Shown: piece after piece, positions 1-6,036 of the stretch | Numbering within the stretch: position 1 is the first letter of the stretch | Layout: every line of letters starts with the position of its first letter | Assembly (NCBI GenBank): GCA_025455795.1 | Contig: JALOLW010000043.1 | Location: forward strand, 1-14,468 | Reading direction: 5' to 3' | Length of the DNA stretch: 14,468 nucleotides | From: Spirosomataceae bacterium | GTDB taxonomy: Bacteria > Bacteroidota > Bacteroidia > Cytophagales > Spirosomataceae | Notes under the pieces: generated by a model | The model's database searches: none | What the model was told of the DNA's origin: nothing | What the model saw: the letters and a program-made list of their open reading frames with translations, nothing else | Translations under genes and position numbers: made by a program

Positions 1-678
1 CAGCACGGTATCAATGCCGAAGGCAAAACCAACCTGCTAAGGGTAGTGGAATTAATCAAAAAGTACCAACCTGATTTGGTGGCGGTGCAAGAGGTGGATA
101 GCGGTATGATAACTTCGGGGCGGCTGCATCAAATGCGAATTTTGTCACTACTGACGGGCTACAACGAATTTTTTGGTGCGGTGCAACAGCACGGAAGCGG
201 CAAAGAAGGCTTGGGGGTTTTGAGCAAGTGGCCGATTGAAGCCACCCAATTGCTCAAACTGCCGCACATTGATACCACTACTGCGCCGCGCTCGTTGTTG
301 TGCGCGCTTTTGGCTTTGCCACAAAACAAATACTGCCGCTTTTGCAATACGATGTTGGATGATTTTTCGCCACTCAATCGAGGTTTGCAGGCTGCCGTGG
401 TCAATGAAGCCCTCCAATACAGTATTCAGCCCGTGATTTTGGCAGGCGACTTCAACGTACAGCCCGACGATCACACCCTCGAGGCCATCACCAAATATTG
501 GAACGACGCAGGCCGTGGCACCGACGCTGGTACGCACGAGGTAACGGGTAAGCGCATAGACTATATCTGGACCCTCAAAACTTCTAAATTTAAGCTACTG
601 GATTACAGGGTTTTGTACGAACCCAATACATCCGAACACGCCCCCGTCATCGCCACTTATTCGTTGAGATTCAACTGA
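1..678 (+). CDS. Endonuclease/exonuclease/phosphatase family protein (5' end missing)
   Basis: The open frame runs from the first base, so the true start lies outside the window; a GTG at 46 is internal. The 225 visible residues show the EEP (DNase I-like) fold signature in order: HGINAEGK, then PDLVAVQEVD (residues 24-33, metal-binding Glu31), the NTxLD position, GDFN, RIDYIW and a C-terminal SEHAPVIATY block matching the family's S-D/E-H motif. Members hydrolyse phosphodiester or phosphomonoester bonds in nucleic acids, lipids or sugars, and the substrate cannot be read from sequence. Stand-alone Bacteroidota members of this type are often secreted, but the N-terminus is missing here. The usual NTHLD block reads NTMLD, so the His normally acting in catalysis is Met. 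The last 22 bases overlap the end of the convergent kinase gene. Confidence 0.85.
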   Translation, partial: QHGINAEGKTNLLRVVELIKKYQPDLVAVQEVDSGMITSGRLHQMRILSLLTGYNEFFGAVQQHGSGKEGLGVLSKWPIEATQLLKLPHIDTTTAPRSLLCALLALPQNKYCRFCNTMLDDFSPLNRGLQAAVVNEALQYSIQPVILAGDFNVQPDDHTLEAITKYWNDAGRGTDAGTHEVTGKRIDYIWTLKTSKFKLLDYRVLYEPNTSEHAPVIATYSLRFN

Positions 679-1877
679 GTACGCAGTACCATCCGAAACG
701 TAGTGCCTTTGCCTACTTCCGACCACTTCACGAAGAGTTTGCCATGGTGGTATTCTTCAATGATGCGTTTGGCAAGGGTCAGCCCCAAGCCCCAGCCGCG
801 TTTTTTGGTGCTGATGCCGGGTTTGAATACCTTTTGCCAACTCGTGCGCGGAATACCTTTGCCCGTATCGGTGATGTCTATCACAATCTCACCCCGGTTG
901 GAGGCAGACATCCGCACCTGAATCGCGCCCACACCCTCCATCGCGTCCACGGCGTTTTTACAGATGTTTTCGATGACCCACTCAAACAGGTTGCGGTTGA
1001 GCGACAAGTGTATCGCTGTGGGTAACTCGTTTTTGAAATCCAGCTTTACTTTGGTCGAAATGCGGCGTTTGAGGTACGTCAAAAACGTCCCCACTACTTC
1101 GCCGACGTCTTCGTGCTTCATGGAAGGTACGGAACCAATGCTCGAAAATCGCGTCGTAATCATCTCCAACCGCTTGATGTCTTTTTCCATTTCGGTTGTG
1201 TATTCGAGGGGGTAGCGTTCGGGGTCGGTTTTGAATACTTCTACCCAGCCCATCAGAGAGGCAATAGGCGTGCCGAGTTGGTGGGCGGTTTCTTTGGCCA
1301 AGCCCACCCATACGCGATTTTGCTCGGCTGTGCGCGACGCGCTAAACACCAAATACGCCAAAAACGACAGTACCAACAAACTCACCAACTGCACGTATGG
1401 ATAGTAGCGCATCTGTACCAACAGTGGCGAGTCGCTAAAATAAATAAGTTGGTCTATGCCGCCGAGATTGACAGGAATAGGTGGGTGGTCATTTTTCATC
1501 GTCTCAAACGCCTCCTCCAAGAGTTGTTGGTTTTGGGCGGGAGAAATGTTGGTCGGAATATCCAAATTCAGTCCATAGAGTGGTTTGCCACTTTTTTCGA
1601 CTACAAGAACGGGGATACGTCCTAATCGGATGTTTTCGGAGTTGATTTCAAACAGCGAGGTGATGTCTTCGGTAAGGTCGGCGCGATTGGATTGATACTC
1701 GAGCAGTTGGGCAAAAGTGGCCAATTGTCGCTTCTCGCGCACGTCAATGTTTTCGACGATGTTGTAGGTATAAAATATAGAGGCAATGCCCACCAAAGCC
1801 AAGTTGATGCCAATGAAAATTTGATACAAATTCTTTTGGCCGTAAATATCAATGGTCGGTATTTTAATTCTTCTCAT
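657..1877 (-). CDS. Membrane sensor histidine kinase
   Basis: A 406-residue two-component sensor kinase. The first membrane helix spans about residues 18-38. A roughly 120-residue extracytoplasmic sensor part follows, then a second helix at about 160-180. The H-box is KETAHQLGTPIASLMGW, with phospho-acceptor His199 in the AHQLGTP form common in Bacteroidota. The HATPase domain has an N-box (NLFEWVIENICKNAVDAM, around 296-313), the G1 box DTGKGIP (337-343) and the G2 box GWGLGL (361-366). The family autophosphorylates and passes phosphate to a response regulator. No receiver or regulator gene is adjacent, so this is an orphan kinase with unknown signal. A TTG start at 1919 would add 14 residues, but it lies upstream of the TAGATTTG -7 box, so ATG 1877 is preferred. 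The gene is divergent from hemA and convergent with the EEP gene. Confidence 0.93.
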   Translation of the reverse strand: MRRIKIPTIDIYGQKNLYQIFIGINLALVGIASIFYTYNIVENIDVREKRQLATFAQLLEYQSNRADLTEDITSLFEINSENIRLGRIPVLVVEKSGKPLYGLNLDIPTNISPAQNQQLLEEAFETMKNDHPPIPVNLGGIDQLIYFSDSPLLVQMRYYPYVQLVSLLVLSFLAYLVFSASRTAEQNRVWVGLAKETAHQLGTPIASLMGWVEVFKTDPERYPLEYTTEMEKDIKRLEMITTRFSSIGSVPSMKHEDVGEVVGTFLTYLKRRISTKVKLDFKNELPTAIHLSLNRNLFEWVIENICKNAVDAMEGVGAIQVRMSASNRGEIVIDITDTGKGIPRTSWQKVFKPGISTKKRGWGLGLTLAKRIIEEYHHGKLFVKWSEVGKGTTFRMVLRTQLNLNE

Positions 1878-1900
1878 CGGTTGTTCGCATCCAATTTTCC

Positions 1901-1908
1901 CAAATCTA
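1901..1908 (-). promoter_or_regulatory. Candidate -7 promoter box of the histidine kinase
   Basis: On the minus strand this reads TAGATTTG, a full match to the Bacteroidota -7 consensus TAnnTTTG, ending 23 bases before the kinase ATG at 1877. I see no good -33 TTG/TTTG at the usual 19-21 base spacing, so the assignment rests on the -7 box and its position alone. Confidence 0.5.
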
Positions 1909-2070
1909 CGTATATTCAAAAGATTGCCCGAAGGTAAATGTACAAAATGTCGTCAAAATTGTAAAATTCGTCGTTGAGGTAGAAAATATGACAAAAGTCA
2001 GTTTTGTGACCGAACCAAAATCATCATTCAAAATAAGAATAATTCGGTGATTGCCAATGAATCGAAAGAG

Positions 2071-2095
2071 CTAATTTATACTCGTTCTAAATTAG
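2071..2095. promoter_or_regulatory. Perfect inverted repeat upstream of hemA (candidate operator)
   Basis: CTAATTTA (2071-2078) and TAAATTAG (2088-2095) are perfect 8-base inverted repeats separated by 9 bases. The repeat ends 31 bases before the hemA -7 box, just upstream of where a -33 element would sit. That is a natural place for a dimeric regulator to bind. There is no GC-rich stem and no T-run, so a terminator is unlikely. The regulator is not identifiable, and the AT-rich composition means chance is possible. Confidence 0.35.
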
Positions 2096-2126
2096 TAAAA
2101 CTTGGATTTGAAACCTCTTTTTAAAA

Positions 2127-2134
2127 TAACTTTG
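2127..2134 (+). promoter_or_regulatory. hemA: Candidate -7 promoter box of hemA
   Basis: TAACTTTG is a full match to the Bacteroidota TAnnTTTG box and ends 21 bases before the hemA ATG at 2156, implying a short leader. Possible -33 elements are TTG at 2102-2104 (22-base gap) and TTTG at 2107-2110 (16-base gap). Neither has the ideal spacing of about 19-21. Confidence 0.55.
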
Positions 2135-2155
2135 TACCCAATTTAGAAACGCAAT

Positions 2156-3427
2156 ATGGAGTCTTTGCAATTCAGAAGTGTCGGTATTTCTTACAAAACA
2201 GCTCCGCTGGAAGTGCGGGAGCAAATTGCACTTAACGAAGACGAGGCCAAAGCCTTGATGCTCAAAGTACAAGATTTTTTTGGAGGAACAGACGTGTTGG
2301 TGGTCTCGACTTGCAACCGTACCGAGGTGTATTACAACGCCCCCGAAAATCACAATTTGGATATTGCCAAACTGTTGTTGATTGAAAAAGGACTCCCTCA
2401 AACCGAAGCGTACCTCCCGTATTTTGTCGAATATCCTACCCAAGACGAGGCCGCTTTGCACCTGTTTGAAGTAGCCACGGGGCTTCATTCGCAGGTAGTG
2501 GGTGATATGCAAATTCCCAACCAAGTCAAGCAAGCCTACCAATGGTCGGTGGATTTGGGTATGGCAGGGCCATTTTTGCACCGACTTTTACACACTATTT
2601 TCTTTGCCAACAAGCGCGTTGCCCAAGAGACGGCTTTCCGCGATGGCGCCGCTTCTACGTCTTACGTGGCGGTAGAGGTCATCGAAGAAGTGACTGCTCT
2701 CAAAGCCAATCCCAAGATTTTGGTGTTGGGCGTGGGCGAAATAGGCACCGACGTGTGCCGCAACTTGAAAGAGAAAGGATATTCCAACATCATTCTCGTC
2801 AATCGCACTCGTGCCAAAGCCGAATCGTTGGCTACCGAGTTGGGCTTTGAAGTCGCTGATTTTGAGCAAGTAGAAAGCCAAATTGCCCAAGCGGATGTGG
2901 TGATTTCTTCGATCGTGCGCGACGAGCCGTTTATCACCAAAAACTTGTTGATACAGCACAATCTGTTGTCGTTTAAGTACCTGATAGATTTGTCGGTGCC
3001 GCGCAGCGTAGCCGCCGACGTGGAGCAAGTCCCTGGGGTGATTTCGTACAATATTGACAACCTCCAAAGCCGCGCCAACGCCGCTCTTGCGCGCCGTCTC
3101 GACGCCGTGCCGCAAGTACAGGCCATTATTGGACAAGCCCTCACGGAGTTTGGCGAATGGTCGAAAGAGATGATGGTGTCGCCTACGATTCAAAAACTTA
3201 AAAATGCGCTCGAACAGATTCGTCAGGAAGAAATGGCGAAGTTCATGAAAAATCTCACTGACGCCGAAGTAGCCAAAGTAGATAAAGTGACAGCGAGCAT
3301 GATGCAAAAAATCCTCAAACTGCCCGTGTTACAACTCAAAGCGGCCTGCAAACGCGGCGAAGCCGATACGCTCATAGACGTTCTCAACGAATTGTTCAAC
3401 CTCGAACAGCAGCATGTTCAAAAATAA
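2156..3427 (+). CDS. hemA: Glutamyl-tRNA reductase
   Basis: A 423-residue GluTR, which reduces glutamyl-tRNA(Glu) with NADPH to glutamate-1-semialdehyde, the first committed step of C5-pathway tetrapyrrole (haem) synthesis. The catalytic block STCNRTEVY places the nucleophilic Cys at residue 53. The block HLFEVATGLHSQVVGDMQIPNQVKQAY (from about 102) matches the family signature but has HS where DS is usual and GD where GE is usual. The NADPH-binding Rossmann motif is ILVLGVGEIG (188-197). IDLSVPRSV and a C-terminal helical dimerisation domain (about 320-423) complete the normal three-domain length. The next haem gene is not in the window. The gene ends inside the DUF1684 gene (14-base overlap), so the two are probably transcribed together. 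It has its own TAnnTTTG box and an upstream palindrome. Confidence 0.95.
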   Translation: MESLQFRSVGISYKTAPLEVREQIALNEDEAKALMLKVQDFFGGTDVLVVSTCNRTEVYYNAPENHNLDIAKLLLIEKGLPQTEAYLPYFVEYPTQDEAALHLFEVATGLHSQVVGDMQIPNQVKQAYQWSVDLGMAGPFLHRLLHTIFFANKRVAQETAFRDGAASTSYVAVEVIEEVTALKANPKILVLGVGEIGTDVCRNLKEKGYSNIILVNRTRAKAESLATELGFEVADFEQVESQIAQADVVISSIVRDEPFITKNLLIQHNLLSFKYLIDLSVPRSVAADVEQVPGVISYNIDNLQSRANAALARRLDAVPQVQAIIGQALTEFGEWSKEMMVSPTIQKLKNALEQIRQEEMAKFMKNLTDAEVAKVDKVTASMMQKILKLPVLQLKAACKRGEADTLIDVLNELFNLEQQHVQK

Positions 3428-4025
3428 ATTTTTTGTGGGGCTTATCGTAGCCGTGATTGCGGGAGTGATTGGCTACACATTTTTGGGCGAAGATACCCGG
3501 GTATCGGTAGATGTTTATCTCCAAAAAATCGAACAAGAACGCAAAGACAAAAATAGTTTCTTCAAAAATAGCGAGCAGTCACCCCTCGAAAGTAAAGCCG
3601 ATTTTGACGCACTCAGCTACTTCGCGCCCAATATTGCCTATCAAGTCACCGCCACGGTGACAGCCTACGACAGCACCGACAAGGAGGTGAAAGTTCCGAT
3701 GACCGACGGCTCTACGGCTACCTACCAAAAATACGGTTATGCCACGTTTGAAATGGAAGATAAGCCACAGCGACTGCTGATTTATCAACATTCCGACGGG
3801 CTTTCGATATTGTTTAGAGATGCTACTGCCCCTGCCGAAACCTACGGCGGTGGTCGCTACTTAGACTTGAAAGAAAGCGACATCAAAGACGGCAAGCTGG
3901 TCATAGACTTCAACAACGCCTACAATCCTTACTGTGCTTACAATCACCGCTATGCCTGCCCACTGCCACCTAAGCAAAATACCTTGGCGGTGCGTATCGA
4001 GGCAGGTGAGAAAAAATGGGAATAA
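3414..4025 (+). CDS. DUF1684 family membrane-anchored protein
   Basis: A 203-residue protein with an N-terminal hydrophobic segment (residues 7-24) that acts as signal anchor or signal peptide. There is no lipobox Cys, and the rest is predicted outside the cytoplasmic membrane. The DUF1684 pattern is clear: ERKDKNSFFKNSEQSPL near residues 42-58, FDALSYFAPN, then TYGGGRYLDL, IDFNNAYNPYCAYN and CPLPPKQNTLAVRIEAGEK at the C-terminus. Conserved Tyr/Asn/Cys/Pro residues in the last block suggest a binding or catalytic site, but the family's biochemical function is not established. The ATG lies inside the last codons of hemA, in another frame, and no later start keeps the hydrophobic segment, so translational coupling is likely. 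It ends 5 bases from the end of the convergent DUF2400 gene, leaving no room for a separate terminator. Confidence 0.85.
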   Translation: MFKNKFFVGLIVAVIAGVIGYTFLGEDTRVSVDVYLQKIEQERKDKNSFFKNSEQSPLESKADFDALSYFAPNIAYQVTATVTAYDSTDKEVKVPMTDGSTATYQKYGYATFEMEDKPQRLLIYQHSDGLSILFRDATAPAETYGGGRYLDLKESDIKDGKLVIDFNNAYNPYCAYNHRYACPLPPKQNTLAVRIEAGEKKWE

Positions 4026-4030
4026 GCGGT

Positions 4031-4801
4031 TTACATTTCTCCTTCTACTCCCAATCCAAACAAGGCAAAATCATACTTAACAGGGTCTTGAGCATCCAAA
4101 AGACACAGACTTTGGGTGAGTTCAAGCGCCGTTTGCCAGTCGGTAGTGGGGCGTTGGATGAGGCCGAGCTTGCGAGCCACTCTGTCCACGTGTACATCGC
4201 AGGGGCAGATGAGTTGGGCGGGTTTGATTTTAGTCCAAATCCCGAAATCTACGCCACATTCATCACGACGGACCATCCACCGCAAAAACATGTTCAATCG
4301 CTTACACGACGATTTGCGCACGGGTGTGGCGATGTGCTTGCGGGTACGCTCAGGAAAATCTTCTAAACTAAAAAATGACGCATGAAAATGTATCAATCCT
4401 TCACCAATGTGCTGTGAATCAGCCGTCAGAGGTGCAGCGAAGGCATCTTCCAACGAGTCGTGTTGGGTATAATAATGTCGGAAAAAGTGAAGAAAATAAA
4501 GTGTATCGGTAGCGTTGAAAGTACGGTGTTTGAAACTCAAAAATCGCTTCAAGTCGCTGTCGGTATGGTTTTTGACGAAGTCGTAGGGAGTACCGTCCAT
4601 GCGTTCAATCAAATCGTTGCATTTGGCAATGATGGTTTTGCGTTGTCCCCACGCCAACACCGCTGCCCACAAACCCATGATTTCGATGTCTTGGGGACGA
4701 CTAAACCGATGCGGAATGCTGATGGGGTCGTAGGGGATAAAATCGGGACGGTTGTACTGCGCTACTTTTTGGTTGAGTAGCTGTACTATGGCATCGGTCA
4801 T
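4031..4801 (-). CDS. DUF2400 / TIGR02757 family protein
   Basis: A 256-residue protein of the TIGR02757 (DUF2400) family, recognised by DPISIPHRF (25-33), DIEIMGLWAAVLAWGQRKTII (38-58), KRLNMFLRWMVRRD (167-180) and DPVKYDFALFGLGV (239-252). The stretch PCDVHVDRVARKLGL (200-214) closely resembles the VDTHVxRV segment of HhH-GPD DNA glycosylases such as endonuclease III, where the Asp is catalytic. A DNA-binding or base-excision role is therefore plausible but inferred; the family has no firm function that I know of. ATG 4801 is chosen because it overlaps the stop of the upstream small gene as ATGA and follows an AGGAGG. The frame stays open upstream to 4933, but the extra residues are the shadow of the small membrane gene. 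It is the last gene of a minus-strand run with ruvB. Confidence 0.88.
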   Translation of the reverse strand: MTDAIVQLLNQKVAQYNRPDFIPYDPISIPHRFSRPQDIEIMGLWAAVLAWGQRKTIIAKCNDLIERMDGTPYDFVKNHTDSDLKRFLSFKHRTFNATDTLYFLHFFRHYYTQHDSLEDAFAAPLTADSQHIGEGLIHFHASFFSLEDFPERTRKHIATPVRKSSCKRLNMFLRWMVRRDECGVDFGIWTKIKPAQLICPCDVHVDRVARKLGLIQRPTTDWQTALELTQSLCLLDAQDPVKYDFALFGLGVEGEM

Positions 4802-4998
4802 TGGATAGATTTTCCTCCTTTTAGGAGCCACACCAGCCCTTGCGAAAGCCCAGAGAGGAGTTGGACGAGCGCCGTAAATACAAATGTAAATACCGATATG
4901 ATTGGGTAAAACACCGCAAAGCCTATACTCCAAATACGGTAGCCGAGGGTTTGTTTGGCGTTTTCACGCTGCTGACGACGAGGGATAAGAGAAGACAT
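4798..4998 (-). CDS. Small membrane protein, unknown function (66 aa)
   Basis: I do not recognise this family. The product has a basic N-terminus (residues 1-21, RRQQRENAKQ) followed by one long or two short hydrophobic stretches at about 24-62 (GFAVFYPIISVFTFVFTALVQLLSGL, then a weaker SQGLVWLL), so it is probably an inner-membrane protein. ATG 4998 is preferred; a TTG at 5010 would add four residues. Two things support it as a real gene: its stop codon overlaps the DUF2400 start in an ATGA junction, and it lies 16 bases after the Rpn-family gene on the same strand. It may be a helper or membrane tether of the DUF2400 protein, but that is inference from linkage only. Confidence 0.65.
   Translation of the reverse strand: MSSLIPRRQQRENAKQTLGYRIWSIGFAVFYPIISVFTFVFTALVQLLSGLSQGLVWLLKGGKSIQ
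4814..4819 (-). promoter_or_regulatory. Shine-Dalgarno-like site before the DUF2400 gene
   Basis: The minus strand reads AGGAGG here, 12 bases before the ATG at 4801 and inside the last codons of the small membrane gene. Most starts in this window show no such motif. It supports the chosen start and reinitiation across the ATGA overlap, although the 12-base spacing is long. Confidence 0.4.
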
Positions 4999-5014
4999 AA
5001 TGAATGCCAAAAGG

Positions 5015-5980
5015 CTATTTGCGCTTATTGTTTTTCAGAATTTGTTCAATTTTTTCGATACTTTCTCCCGTAATTATACGAATGGTATCCATCGCAATCC
5101 CATTGTCAAAAGCATTCAAAACTGCTTTTTCAATGCCTTTTTCAATACCTTTTTCAATACCTTCTGCAATGCCCTCTGCTTTGCCTTTTTCGATGCCCTC
5201 GGCTTTACCTTTTGCAATACCTTCGGCCATGATTCTGTCGTAAGTACTCATAAATGTCTTTTGGGTTTCTTGTGGCAAACTTTCTTTCAACTGCGCTACC
5301 GTTAGTTCTGTAACGCTGAACAAATATACAAACAAACTCATTACGAAGCCAGTTCCTTGTACTCCACTCAACGATTCCATGATGCGCGGCAGCCGCTCTA
5401 ACAAACTCGACCAGTCGCGCGAATGACGTAACAAACGAAGTGTTGCACTCAAAACGCCATCGCGCAGCTGCTCCAACTGCTCTTCTGGCATCTGCATTAA
5501 ATTTACAAATTCTACCTCAAATGATGGCACAAAACGACGAATTGTTTCGGGGTATTGACCAAAAAATACCTCTATTTGACGCAGTTTCCAACGCTTTTGT
5601 CCGTGATAAAACAACAAGGGAATTATCGGATACAGCGGTTGTTTGTTTTTGAGTTGTTGTCCATATCCTTCGGCCAAATAGCGCAGCAATTGAAAACTCA
5701 CCCGCACGTCTTTGTAGGATTTATGTTCTATCAAAAGCGATATTTGGAGCGGTTGTTGCGTATTTTTTAGATATACTTCCAAAACCACATCCGATGATAT
5801 CTCATCCATTTGAGGCGTGAGATAGGAAGTGTTTTTGTGCGTAAGTGTAGGTAAGTCCAGTAACTCGACAACTTCTTCGGGCAACATTTCTTCCAAAAAT
5901 GCGCGTGCAAGCTGTGTATCGGCAAGTAGGTCTTTGACCAACTTGTCGTGGGGAGAAGTGATGTTGGGCTTATCTTTCAC
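5015..5980 (-). CDS. Rpn family PD-(D/E)XK nuclease / putative transposase
   Basis: A 321-residue member of the Rpn/PD-(D/E)XK nuclease group (also labelled transposase_31 or YhgA-like). The N-terminus has the hallmark SPHDKLVKDLLAD...AFLEEMLP (9-34). The nuclease core is Asp64 (SSDVVLEVYLKN), then Glu85 and Lys87 in LLIEHKS, followed by Gln97 in FQLLRYLAEGY, so the active site looks intact. E. coli Rpn proteins are DNA endonucleases that promote RecA-independent recombination, and some act in phage defence. Residues 254-285 are eight tandem four-residue units (GIEK, GKAE and variants), followed by a short helical tail. The start is GTG at 5980: an in-frame TGA lies just upstream and no ATG lies between. 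It follows ruvB by 56 bases on the same strand. Confidence 0.88.
   Translation of the reverse strand: MKDKPNITSPHDKLVKDLLADTQLARAFLEEMLPEEVVELLDLPTLTHKNTSYLTPQMDEISSDVVLEVYLKNTQQPLQISLLIEHKSYKDVRVSFQLLRYLAEGYGQQLKNKQPLYPIIPLLFYHGQKRWKLRQIEVFFGQYPETIRRFVPSFEVEFVNLMQMPEEQLEQLRDGVLSATLRLLRHSRDWSSLLERLPRIMESLSGVQGTGFVMSLFVYLFSVTELTVAQLKESLPQETQKTFMSTYDRIMAEGIAKGKAEGIEKGKAEGIAEGIEKGIEKGIEKAVLNAFDNGIAMDTIRIITGESIEKIEQILKNNKRK
5126..5221 (-). repeat. Eight tandem 12-bp coding repeats in the Rpn gene
   Basis: The stretch encodes GIAK-GKAE-GIEK-GKAE-GIAE-GIEK-GIEK-GIEK, exactly eight 12-base units (96 bases). The last three encode identical residues with nearly the same bases (plus strand CTTTTTCAATAC/GCC type). 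Copy number can change by slippage without breaking the frame, giving a Lys/Glu-rich helical spacer of variable length before the C-terminal tail. Such G-x-x-x repeats are common at this place in Rpn-family proteins. Confidence 0.85.
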
Positions 5981-6036
5981 AAGATACAGAAGTTGAGAAT
6001 CGCAAGAATATCAAAAGGAAGTCGCACCGATGCTCG

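Noticed and set aside
1113..1625. 170-codon plus-strand frame opposite the histidine kinase
   Set aside because: It is the complement of the kinase catalytic and membrane regions, with low-complexity His/Gln/Arg composition and no family resemblance.
2588..3307. 239-codon minus-strand frame opposite hemA
   Set aside because: It is a shadow of a conserved gene; the translation shows no domain and is unusually rich in His, Arg and Phe.
4801..4933. 44-residue N-terminal extension of the DUF2400 protein
   Set aside because: The extra residues are an out-of-frame read of the small membrane gene; the ATGA junction and family length support ATG 4801.
5015..5980. Rpn gene as part of a complete transposon
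   Set aside because: Despite the family's transposase label, I find no terminal inverted repeats or target-site duplication at its ends, and Rpn genes are usually not mobile units by themselves.
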